This document shows positions 13,495 through 21,249 of a stretch of DNA of 32,054 nucleotides, one piece after another. The stretch is from contig JBMOJH010000031.1 in assembly GCA_049316905.1 (NCBI GenBank), positions 1 through 32,054 on the forward strand, given 5' to 3'. Within the stretch, counting starts at the first letter, position 1. Every line of letters begins with the position of its first letter. The DNA comes from CAIPVR01 sp049316905. Its GTDB lineage: Bacteria; Actinomycetota; Acidimicrobiia; Acidimicrobiales; Microtrichaceae. A program made the translations under genes and the position numbers. The notes beneath the pieces are model-generated. The model saw only the letters and a list, made by a program, of their open reading frames with translations. It was not told where the DNA came from and ran no database searches.

Positions 13495-15392
13495 CCCTCG
13501 ATGCGTTCCTCGACGCCGGGGTGCTCGACCCCGGTGACGTGGCCGTGGCCACCACGCTCGGCGGCCTCGTGCCCGGTACCCACGCCGACGTGGCGCTCGC
13601 GATCGCCCTCGCCACCCGGGCGCCCCGGGTCGGCTCGGTCTGCGTGGACCTGCGCGACATCCGGGAGGTCGTGGTGAGCCGGCTCGAGGAGTCCGCGGCC
13701 CCGGCGGTGGTCGACGCCGCCGCGCCCGCCGAGTTCGTGGCCGAGCCCCCGGTGGCCGAGGACCGCCTCGCCGTGGGCGCCACCGGGCCCGTCGACCTCG
13801 GGGCGCTCCCGTGGCCCTCGCCCGCGGAGTGGCGTGACCTGCTGCGCGCGTCGCCGCTCGTCCGGACGACCGGCGACGCCGCCGACCCCGACGACCTCCT
13901 GCTCCGGCCGTTGGTGCTCGACGGTCACCTCCTGTACCTCGACCGTTTCCACGTGCTCGAACAGCACCTCGCGGACGACCTCCTCGCCCGGGCCGCCGCG
14001 GCCGACATCGCCGAACCCACCGGGCCCGCCACCGCGGTGCTCGAACTGGTGGACCGCAACGGCCGCCGCCTCGATGCCACCCAGCTCGCCGCGGCCCGCG
14101 CCGGGCTCACCGACCGCTTCGTGGTGATCCCGGGCGGTCCCGGCACGGGCAAGACCACCACCGTGGCCCGCCTCCTCGCCGCGCTGCTCGAGGAGGACCG
14201 GCTCGCCGGCGTTTCGCGCCGCGTCCGTCTGGCCGCCCCCACCGGCAAGGCTGCGGCCCGCATGACCGAGGCGGTCCGCCAGGCCGCCGCCGCGCTGGAG
14301 GGCCTCGTCGCCCCCGAGGTGCTCGAGGGCCTGCTCGGGCTCGAGGCCACCACCATCCACCGGCTGCTCGGTCGGAGCCCGCGCCGCGTCGGGTTCCTCC
14401 ACGGTCCGGACGACCCGCTCGAGTGCGACGTGCTCGTGGTGGACGAGACCTCGATGGTCAGCCTGGCCCTGATGGCGCACCTGCTGTCGGCGGTCGCGCC
14501 GGAGACGGTCGTGGTGCTCGTCGGCGACCCGGACCAGCTCGCCAGCGTGGAGGCCGGGTCCGTGTTGGGCGACGTCGTCGGGACCGGCGACCGTCCCGCG
14601 CCGCCCGCCACGCTGGCGCCGTGCGTCCACCGGCTGGGCACCGTCCACCGGCAGGCCGACGACTCCACCGTCCGGGTGCTCGCGGCGGCGGTCGCCGGCG
14701 GCGACGCCGACGAGGTGGTGACGCTGCTCCGGGCCGGCGCCGAGGACCTCGTGTGGATCGATCCCGAGTCCGGCGACGACGCGCGCTCCGTCGTGGAGCG
14801 GGAGGTCCGCCGGGCGGCCCGCCGGGCGGTCGAGCGGGCCGAGGACGGCGACGCGGCCGGAGCGCTCGAGGAGGTCCTCACCACCAAGGTGCTGTGCGGC
14901 CGTCGCCGGGGCGCGGGCGGGGTGGAGGGCTGGAACCGGGCGGTGGAGGCGTCGTTGCCCCACGGCCTCGTCGACCGGGCCGGGTGGTACCCGGGCCGGC
15001 CGGTGATGGTGCTGCGCAACGACTACGTGAACGAGGTGTTCAACGGCGACGTGGGTGTGGCGGTGCGCGGCGACGTCGCCGACCGCTACGTCGTCGTGTT
15101 CCCCCGCGGCGCCGACGGCTCGGAGCTCCACCGGGTGGAGTCGGTGCGGCTCGACAAGGTGGCCTCGCAGTGGGCGATGAGCATCCACAAGAGCCAGGGA
15201 TCGGAGTTCGACCACGTGGTGGTGTCGCTCCCGCCCCCGCCGTCGCGGATCCTCACCCGGGAGCTGCTCTACACGGGCATCACGCGGGCCCGGCGCCGCC
15301 TCACCGTGGTCGCCACCGAGGCCTCGATCCGCGCGGCGGTGGATCGTCCGGTGGCCCGGGCGACGGGGCTCGCCGCCCGCCTCGCCGACTGA
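13491..15392 (+). CDS. recD: Exodeoxyribonuclease V subunit alpha RecD (5'-3' helicase)
   Basis: RecD is the fast 5'-3' SF1B helicase subunit; 633 residues are predicted. Motifs: Walker A PGGPGTGKTTT near residue 215-225, LAAPTGKAAARM, DETSMVSLALM (Walker B), VGDPDQLASVEAGSVLGD, SIHKSQGSEFDHVVVSLP and LLYTGITRARRRLTVV. The N-terminal domain of about 200 residues is the RecB-binding part. The GTG at 13491 overlaps the recB stop (GTGA), so all three subunits are translationally coupled, which would favour correct stoichiometry. The gene ends 6 bp from the convergent NlpC/P60 gene. Confidence 0.95.
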
Positions 15393-15398
15393 CGACGC

Positions 15399-16850
15399 TC
15401 AGAGGATGCGGGTGGCCGAGGCCAGCCCGTTGAGCCGGGCGTTGTTCACGATGATCCCGTACTCGGAACCCTTCGCCTCCACGACGCGTCCCGCGCCCAG
15501 GTACATCGTGATGTGCTGGCTCGCGGCCGGGCCGTAGCCGAGCAGGTCGGTCGGGGCGAGCTGTTCCACCGGCACCGGCGGGCCCGAGCGGGCCTGCGTG
15601 CCGGAGAAGTGGGCGAGGCGGACGCCGCCCTCGTACCAGGCCCTCATCAGCAGACCCGAGCAGTCGAACACGGTCGGCCCGGCGCCGGCCCACACGTACT
15701 GCTTGCCCACCTGCTGGAGCGCGAAGAGCATCACGTTCAGGCGGCGGGCATCGAGCGCGGTCCAGGCGGCGAGGAGCTGGCGGGCCACCGCGCCGGCGCC
15801 GGCGCCGGTGGCGGGGGCCGCACCGTCCGTGCCCGGCACGGTGGTCGTGGTGGTCGTCGTCGTGGTGGTCGTGGTCGTCGACGGGGAGGGTCGGCCCGGG
15901 ATCGGGTACGCACCCGGCGTGGGCCCGGCCACCATCACCGCCAGGCGTTCGAGGTCGGCCGCGGCCTGCTGCTCCGCCGCGGCCGCCGCCGGCGCGTCGC
16001 CGGCCTGGGCCAGGGAGGCCGCCGCCTTCTTCCGGTAGCCGACCGAGGCCGCGGTGCGGGCGATCTCGGTCGGGCCCACCGGTACGGCGTCCGCCGTGTC
16101 GAACGCGCCGTTGATCTTGTCCTGCAGCGCCGCCCGGGCCTGCTCGAGCTGGGCGGCCTCCGGTGCGGTCGCCTCGAGGTCCGCCCGGGTCTGCGTGAGC
16201 TGCTGCTCCAGGCCCGGGATGGCGGCGCGCAACGCCTCGATGGTGGCGTTGTCGACGCGCTCGAGACCCTCCACGATCGTGAGGAGGCGGACCCGGTCGG
16301 TGTCGACCTGGATGCGCGACTCCACGAACGAACCGCCGTTGATGAACGCGCTCACCGCTCGGGCCCGGCGCTTGGACTGCAACGCGTCGATCCGGGCCCG
16401 GGTGTCGGTGCCCTGCTGCTCGAGCTGCGCGATGCGGGCGGTCAGGCCGTCACGGCGGACCTGAAGCTCCTGCTGGGCCTGGATCACCCGGGAGAGCAGG
16501 AACTGCGTGGCCTCGAGGGTGTCGTCGGGAGGGATGGCGAAGCGCGGGGCGAGCGCCCAGCCGCCCACGCCGGTGGGGCGGGGCGCCGGGTCGGTGTCCG
16601 CGGGATCCTCAGGGAGGAGGGGCGGCACGGTGGTGCCGGGATCGTCGGGCACCGTGGTCGTGGTCGTCCCGTCGGGCACCGTCGTGGTGGTGGTCGAGGT
16701 GGTGCTCGTCGTGGAGGTGGTGGAGGACGTGGTCTCGTCCGGCACGGTCGTGGAGGTCGTGCCGTCCTGGGCGCCGACGCGCGGCGCCGCGCCCATCACC
16801 AGCGCGGTGAGGAGCAGTGATCCCAGAAGTGCTCGCGTGCGTCGTTGCAT
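15399..16850 (-). CDS. Secreted NlpC/P60 (C40) cell-wall hydrolase with coiled coil and two Thr-rich linkers
   Basis: This 483-residue protein is predicted to cleave peptide cross-bridges in peptidoglycan, like the RipA/RipC group. Order: signal peptide (1-27, ending VGAQD), a Thr/Ser stalk (about 31-75), a long coiled-coil domain (about 108-310) rich in Glu, Gln and Leu, and a second Thr run (about 325-337). The catalytic NlpC/P60 domain (about 370-483) follows. The catalytic Cys397 is in FDCSGL and His446 in SQHITMY; the third polar residue is probably Glu458. Such coiled coils usually mask or regulate the hydrolase. The gene faces recD and ends 6 bp from it. A structured leader with an 11-bp tandem repeat precedes it. 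Confidence 0.92.
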   Translation of the reverse strand: MQRRTRALLGSLLLTALVMGAAPRVGAQDGTTSTTVPDETTSSTTSTTSTTSTTTTTVPDGTTTTTVPDDPGTTVPPLLPEDPADTDPAPRPTGVGGWALAPRFAIPPDDTLEATQFLLSRVIQAQQELQVRRDGLTARIAQLEQQGTDTRARIDALQSKRRARAVSAFINGGSFVESRIQVDTDRVRLLTIVEGLERVDNATIEALRAAIPGLEQQLTQTRADLEATAPEAAQLEQARAALQDKINGAFDTADAVPVGPTEIARTAASVGYRKKAAASLAQAGDAPAAAAAEQQAAADLERLAVMVAGPTPGAYPIPGRPSPSTTTTTTTTTTTTTVPGTDGAAPATGAGAGAVARQLLAAWTALDARRLNVMLFALQQVGKQYVWAGAGPTVFDCSGLLMRAWYEGGVRLAHFSGTQARSGPPVPVEQLAPTDLLGYGPAASQHITMYLGAGRVVEAKGSEYGIIVNNARLNGLASATRIL

Positions 16851-16862
16851 GTGCGCGTCCGT

Positions 16863-16905
16863 GGCGGGGCCGATGCCCGAAGGGGTCCCGCCCGGGGGTC
16901 CCGCC
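16863..16905 (-). repeat. Structured leader of the NlpC/P60 gene with an 11-bp direct repeat
   Basis: On the plus strand GGGGTCCCGCC occurs twice (16882-16892 and 16895-16905), separated by CG. GGCGGG (16863-16868) can pair with CCCGCC (16900-16905). The segment lies between the predicted -10 and the start codon, so the transcript would carry it as a folded leader. It does not match a riboswitch class I recognise. Confidence 0.45.
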
Positions 16906-16917
16906 GTCCGAACGCTC

Positions 16918-16923
16918 AGCGTA
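16918..16923 (-). promoter_or_regulatory. -10 box TACGCT for the NlpC/P60 gene
   Basis: On the minus strand TACGCT lies 67 nt upstream of the ATG at 16850. It would give a leader of about 60 nt, unlike the leaderless genes around it. Confidence 0.35.
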
Positions 16924-16936
16924 ACGGGGCCCGGGG

Positions 16937-16976
16937 AAAAACCGCCAGCGGGTCACGGAGCGTGTCGCCGACCCGC
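16937..16976 (-). terminator. Possible intrinsic terminator after the sugar kinase operon
   Basis: Read on the minus strand, GCGGGTC (16970-16976) and GACCCGC (16948-16954) form a 7-bp perfect stem with a 15-nt loop. Six bases and then five T (16937-16941) follow. It lies 55 bp past the kinase stop. The long loop and short U-run make it a weak example. Confidence 0.35.
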
Positions 16977-17031
16977 GGAGCGTGAACGAGGTGTACTGAA
17001 AGGTGTGGTTGGCCGTCCGTTGGCCCGGCGT

Positions 17032-18618
17032 TCACCGGCGGCGTTGCAGGGCGTGGTACAGCCCCTTCTGGGAGCCGTGCAGACCGAGGAACTGCTCGTG
17101 GCGCCGCTCGAGCAACTCGGCCGCGGCCGGGTCCGGGCGGAACACCCGGTCCACCGCCACCCGGTCCGCGAGCTCGTCCGGGCGCAGGCGACCGGTGACC
17201 AGGCCGCCGAAGAGCCCGGCGCCCCGGACGCTCGCGAGCAGCGGCTGCTCCACGCGGTGCACCGGCCGGCCGAGGACGTCGGCCTGGACCTGGCACCACA
17301 CGTCGGACTGGGCGCCGCCGCCGATCATCCGCAGGTCGCGGATGGAGTGCTTGAGCACCTTCTCGCTCGCCTCGAGCAGCCAACGGAGCTGGTGGGACAC
17401 GCCCTCGAACACCGCGCGCACCATGTCGGCCCGGTCGTTGTCGATGCCGAGGTTCAGGAAGCTCGCGCGCATCGCGGTGTCGGCCACGGGCGAGCGCTCG
17501 CCCTTGAGCCAGGGCGCGAACATCACGCCGTTCGCGCCCGCGGGCACGCGCGCCGCCACGGCGTCGAGGTCGCGCAGGTCCACCTCGCCGCGGCCGAGGC
17601 CGTCGTCGGGTGCGACCACCATGTCGCGGAGCCACTCGAGGCTGACGCCGCCGCAGTCGTGGTTGTTCACCAGGACGTACCGCCCCGGCAGCGCGGCCGG
17701 CACGGTGGCCATCTGGTTCTGCAGCGAGGTGCGCTTGTCGGGCACGTGGCAGCCCACCCACGCGGACGTGGAGATGGTGAGGTGCCCGTGGTGGTCGTCG
17801 ATCGCGCCGGAGCCGAGCGCGGCCGTGTGCAGGTCGGGCAGGCCGGTCACCACCGGGGTGCCGTCGGGGACGCCGAGCGCGGCGGCCACGTCGGGCAGCA
17901 CCGGGCCCACCTCGGACCGGATGGGCAGCAGCGTCGGCAGTCGCGACGGGTCGGTGCCGGCGAGCTTCACCAGCACCGGGTCGTAGCGGGTGGCGTCGAG
18001 GCCCCGGTTGTCGGTCAGCCACGACAGCAGCTGGGTCGCCTGGGTGGCCGCGGCCCGCCCGGTGAGGCGAAGGTTCAGGTAGTCGATCGGCTCGAGGAAC
18101 ACCGCCGTACGTGCGTAGGTCGCGGGCTCCTCCTCCCGGATCCAGAGCCGGTGGCCGAGCGGGTCGTTGCCCTGCGGGGTCGGGGCACCGCCGGAGCGGC
18201 GGATCCACTCCAGGGCCACCCTCGGCCGGTACCCGTCCACGGCCATGCGGCCGCCGAGTGCGGCGGCCGACAGGCGGGCGGCCCGCTGGTCGAGCCAGAG
18301 CATGCAGTCGCCGACGGCGTTGCCCTCGGCGTCGACCGGCACGGTCGAGCCCCACTGGCCGGTGCAGGCAATCGCCACGACGCGGGCGGGGTCCACCGCT
18401 TGGCGGGAGCGCAGCTCGGCGGCCGCCCCGAGTACCGCGGACCACCACTCCTCGGGGTCCTCGACCGCGCCGCCGTCGGGCAGCGTGCGCATCTCGACCC
18501 GCCGGTGCTCGTGGTCCACCACCCGGCCGGACAGCTCGACGTACGCGACCTTCGGTCCGCCGGTGCCGAGGTCGATCGCAACGACCACGTCCTCGTCGGT
18601 GCCGGCCGGACCGCTCAC
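17032..18618 (-). CDS. FGGY-family carbohydrate kinase, xylulokinase-like
   Basis: This 528-residue cytoplasmic ATP-dependent sugar/polyol kinase has two actin-like domains. The N-terminus has the phosphate-binding IDLGTGGPKVAYVE, and LWLDQRAARL is the family WxDxR segment. The catalytic region is likely around NNHDCGGVSLEWL. The C-terminal GGGAQSDVWCQVQADVLG followed by PVHRVEQPLLASVRGAG is the FGGY second signature and ATP site. It is the last gene of a three-gene operon, and its GTG overlaps the stop of the saccharopine-dehydrogenase-like gene (GTGA). The substrate is not determined; the family includes xylulose, glycerol, gluconate and erythritol kinases. No sugar transporter or isomerase is adjacent, so ordinary xylose catabolism is unlikely. 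Confidence 0.88.
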   Translation of the reverse strand: MSGPAGTDEDVVVAIDLGTGGPKVAYVELSGRVVDHEHRRVEMRTLPDGGAVEDPEEWWSAVLGAAAELRSRQAVDPARVVAIACTGQWGSTVPVDAEGNAVGDCMLWLDQRAARLSAAALGGRMAVDGYRPRVALEWIRRSGGAPTPQGNDPLGHRLWIREEEPATYARTAVFLEPIDYLNLRLTGRAAATQATQLLSWLTDNRGLDATRYDPVLVKLAGTDPSRLPTLLPIRSEVGPVLPDVAAALGVPDGTPVVTGLPDLHTAALGSGAIDDHHGHLTISTSAWVGCHVPDKRTSLQNQMATVPAALPGRYVLVNNHDCGGVSLEWLRDMVVAPDDGLGRGEVDLRDLDAVAARVPAGANGVMFAPWLKGERSPVADTAMRASFLNLGIDNDRADMVRAVFEGVSHQLRWLLEASEKVLKHSIRDLRMIGGGAQSDVWCQVQADVLGRPVHRVEQPLLASVRGAGLFGGLVTGRLRPDELADRVAVDRVFRPDPAAAELLERRHEQFLGLHGSQKGLYHALQRRR

Positions 18619-19820
18619 GACCCAGTCCCGAACGAGAACGGGATCTCCTCACGGACGCCGTCCGGGCCGACGTGTTCGAGCAGGAGCGGCAGCCCGCCAC
18701 CGGACACGCTCATCGTCGCCACGGTGTCGGCCGCGAGGTCGAGCAGCGGGCCGACCGGCACCACGGCCTCGGGCGGGTGCACGCCGGGACCACCCTCGAG
18801 CTGGCCCCGCAGCGAGAGCAGCGTGCCGAGGCCCGCCGGGATGCCCGTGCCCTCGCCCGCGCCCTCTTCGGTGGAGAAGACCGAGGCCTCGTAGGTGTGG
18901 GTCGCGTTCCCCTTCGTGCCGGTGACCACCACCTTGAGGCAGCCGCCGGGCCCCGTCACGCCGGCCTCGGCGAGCAGCCGCGGGCGCTCGCGCTGCAACT
19001 CGGCCACGATCCCGTCCACGTCGAGCTCGCCCGCGGCCACGAGCGCCTGGGTCATCTCGAAGTAGGCCAGCGGGAAGATCACGCCCAGGTTCGTGGCCCG
19101 CTGCAGGTGGGGGAAGACCCGCGGGAGGGTGATCGTCTCGGGGTGCGGGTACGGAAACGCCGGGAAGCGACCCACGCCGTGGAAGTCGACCTCCTTCACG
19201 AACGCCCGCCCGCTCTCCTCGAGCTGGCGGACCTCCACGAACCCCCCGTCCACGAAGAGCGGCACGTCGGAGGTCATCGCGTGGATGCGGTGCTTCAGCA
19301 CCGCCGCGCCCTCCTCCGGCTCGCCGCCGTGGATGTGCATGATGTCCGCGGTGTGGAGCTCGTCGAGGAACCACTCGTCGCAGAGCTTCACGAAGATGTT
19401 GGCGAGCCCGGGCGAGTTGCCCATCCCGATCACGGCCCGCACCCCGGCCGCCTCCGCCCGGTCGTGCAGCTCGAGCTGGGCGACGGTGGCGTCGAGGTCG
19501 TCGCACACGTCGACGTAGTCCACGCCGGCATCGATCACCGCGGCGAGCGTCGGCGCCCCGAACCGGTAGAAGGGCCCCACGCAGTTGAGGACGACCGTCG
19601 CGCCCTCCACCAGGCGGCCCAGCGCCGCGGCGTCGGACACGTCCACGCCGGCGGACTCGAACCGGTCGTCGCCGATCAGCTCCACGGTCGCCCGGGCCGC
19701 GTCGGCCGACAGGTCGGCCACCGTCACCCGGCCCGCGTCGTCGGTCGCTGCCAGCGTTCGCGCCGCCACCTGCCCGACGCCGCCCCCGCCGCCGAGCACC
19801 ACCACGTGTGCATCGCCCAT
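18615..19820 (-). CDS. Saccharopine dehydrogenase-like NAD(P)-binding oxidoreductase
   Basis: The 401-residue protein has an N-terminal Rossmann fold (VVLGGGGGVGQVAARTLAA) followed by VTVADLSADAA, and NCVGPFYRFGAPTLAAVIDAG with YVDVCDD, a pattern typical of the saccharopine dehydrogenase/homospermidine synthase superfamily. The later GMGNSPGLANIFVKLCDE block also fits. Members act on amino acids or amines (lysine pathway, carboxynorspermidine, others), and some have no known reaction. The ATG at 19820 is preceded by GAGGGGGG overlapping the stop of the upstream PLP-enzyme gene, giving a strong ribosome-binding site and a 10-bp gap. The operon position implies a step shared with the PLP lyase and the sugar kinase. 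The actual reaction is unknown. Confidence 0.82.
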   Translation of the reverse strand: MGDAHVVVLGGGGGVGQVAARTLAATDDAGRVTVADLSADAARATVELIGDDRFESAGVDVSDAAALGRLVEGATVVLNCVGPFYRFGAPTLAAVIDAGVDYVDVCDDLDATVAQLELHDRAEAAGVRAVIGMGNSPGLANIFVKLCDEWFLDELHTADIMHIHGGEPEEGAAVLKHRIHAMTSDVPLFVDGGFVEVRQLEESGRAFVKEVDFHGVGRFPAFPYPHPETITLPRVFPHLQRATNLGVIFPLAYFEMTQALVAAGELDVDGIVAELQRERPRLLAEAGVTGPGGCLKVVVTGTKGNATHTYEASVFSTEEGAGEGTGIPAGLGTLLSLRGQLEGGPGVHPPEAVVPVGPLLDLAADTVATMSVSGGGLPLLLEHVGPDGVREEIPFSFGTGS

Positions 19821-19830
19821 GTCGCCCCCC

Positions 19831-21222
19831 TCAGTCCGGCAGCGAGAGCTGCTGATCCATCATGTCGGCCATCACCATCTTGATGAAATCGTCGGCCTCG
19901 TCGGTCATCCCGCCGGCCACGCCGCCGTAGACGGCGCCGCTCTCCGGGGTGTCGTCACGATGCTCTCGGGCCCACGCGACGGCTTCGTTCAGGTCCTCGG
20001 CGAAGCGCACGGCCACGTCGGGCTGGGTCTGCGGGCGGGTGACCGCCATGTGCAGGGCGTTCGGGTACTGCTGACCGTTGAACCGCCAGCCCTTGAGCTT
20101 CATGCGGTCGTTCACCAGGTAGATGTCGAAGTCGTCGGAGGTGAACGAGAACAGGAAGGTGGGGTCGAGGCCGAGGATCCGCAGGTCGCCGTGCGAGCGG
20201 ACCGCGTCCTGCATCGCCGCCGCCGTGGAGAAGATCGCCTGCGCGTGGCGCAGGTAACCCTCCCGGCCGTTCTTCACCATCGACGCCCACGTGGAGGCGA
20301 GCAGGCCCACCGATCGCGACCCGTCCATCGACGGCGAGCAGTACTTCCCGCCCGTCCAGTCGGTCAGGTAGAAGTACTGCGAGTTGCGCAGTTCGGTGTC
20401 GCGGAAGAGCACCACCGAGCTGCCCTTGAAGGCGTAGCCGTACTTGTGCGTGTCGGCCGAGATGGTCGTGACCCCCGGCAGCCGGAAGTCGAAGGTGGGC
20501 ACCGGGTAGCCCAGCTCCTGGCCCCACGGCAGGATGAAGCCGCCGAGGCACCCGTCGACGTGCAGGCCGACGCCCCGCTCGAGGGCGAGTTCGCTCAGGC
20601 GGTCCATCGGGTCCACCGTGCCGTAGCCGTAGTTGCAGGCCGAGCCGATGATGGCGATCGTGTCGTCGTCGATGAGCGCGGCCATCGCCCCCACGTCCAC
20701 CTGGGTGGTCTCCGGGTCCACCGGCGCCCGGCGCAGCTCCAGGTCGAACAGGTGGCAGGCCTTGTCGAACGCGGGGTGCGCGGTCTCGGGCTTCACCACG
20801 TTGAGGCGTCCGGTGCGGCCCTCCGCCCGGGCCTTCTCGCGGTACGACAGCACCGCGTGCGCGATCGACGCGCTGCCACCGGAGGTCACCAGGCCGCCGG
20901 GCGTGGTGTCGGTCACCGCGTCGCCGTGGAGCATGTCCAGGGACATGGCGATGATCTCGCCCTCGAAGCGGGTCGCGCTGGGGCAGATGTCGCGCTGCAG
21001 CGCGTTGGAGTGGGCGAAGAGGCCGAACGCCTGGGTGAGGAAGGCGTAGTGGTCGTGGTCGCCGCAGTACATGGAGCCCGAGACGTGCCCGCCCTCCCAG
21101 TAGCCGTCCTCCTCGGCGGCCATCGTGCGGAGCTCGTCGAGGATCTCCGACTCGTCCCGTCCGTGTTCGGGCATGGCCCGGTTCACGGGATAGCGGTCGG
21201 CGTAGGGGTAGGTGCTGCTCAC
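19831..21222 (-). CDS. PLP-dependent lyase/decarboxylase, sphingosine-1-phosphate lyase-like
   Basis: This 463-residue fold-type I PLP enzyme is closest in pattern to sphingosine-1-phosphate lyase and group II amino-acid decarboxylases. Visible: the phosphate/PLP loop TSGGSAS (113-119), His149 in PETAHPAFDKA for ring stacking, Asp223 in HVDGCLGGF, and the Schiff-base Lys260 in SADTHKYG. It also has KGSSVVLFRD, YFYLTDWTGG with YCSP, and SVGLLASTWASMV. The lyase family usually has TSGGTES at the first site, so Glu is replaced here. No transmembrane anchor is present, as in other bacterial members. It is the first gene of the operon, with a TATCAT box 8 nt before the GTG. It could split a phosphorylated amino alcohol or decarboxylate an amino acid; context gives no proof. 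Confidence 0.85.
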   Translation of the reverse strand: MSSTYPYADRYPVNRAMPEHGRDESEILDELRTMAAEEDGYWEGGHVSGSMYCGDHDHYAFLTQAFGLFAHSNALQRDICPSATRFEGEIIAMSLDMLHGDAVTDTTPGGLVTSGGSASIAHAVLSYREKARAEGRTGRLNVVKPETAHPAFDKACHLFDLELRRAPVDPETTQVDVGAMAALIDDDTIAIIGSACNYGYGTVDPMDRLSELALERGVGLHVDGCLGGFILPWGQELGYPVPTFDFRLPGVTTISADTHKYGYAFKGSSVVLFRDTELRNSQYFYLTDWTGGKYCSPSMDGSRSVGLLASTWASMVKNGREGYLRHAQAIFSTAAAMQDAVRSHGDLRILGLDPTFLFSFTSDDFDIYLVNDRMKLKGWRFNGQQYPNALHMAVTRPQTQPDVAVRFAEDLNEAVAWAREHRDDTPESGAVYGGVAGGMTDEADDFIKMVMADMMDQQLSLPD

Positions 21223-21230
21223 GGCCGCGG

Positions 21231-21236
21231 ATGATA
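21231..21236 (-). promoter_or_regulatory. -10 box TATCAT, probable leaderless promoter of the lyase-dehydrogenase-kinase operon
   Basis: On the minus strand TATCAT is followed by 8 nt and the GTG at 21222. No other promoter is seen before the two downstream genes, so all three are likely one transcript. Confidence 0.45.
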
Positions 21237-21249
21237 GGGGCGCGGCCGC

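Noticed and set aside
15830..15890. Repetitive GTCGTGGTGGTC tracts (also at 16640-16750, 22890-23040 and 31910-32054) considered as CRISPR or regulatory repeats
   Set aside because: They encode Thr/Pro-rich linkers in frame within real genes, and have no unique spacers or leader.
16955..16984. Two GGAGCGTG copies, also found upstream of the pilin gene, considered as a shared regulator site
   Set aside because: The match is only 8-10 bp, spacing and orientation differ, and one copy lies in the loop of the possible terminator; chance is likely in GC-rich DNA.
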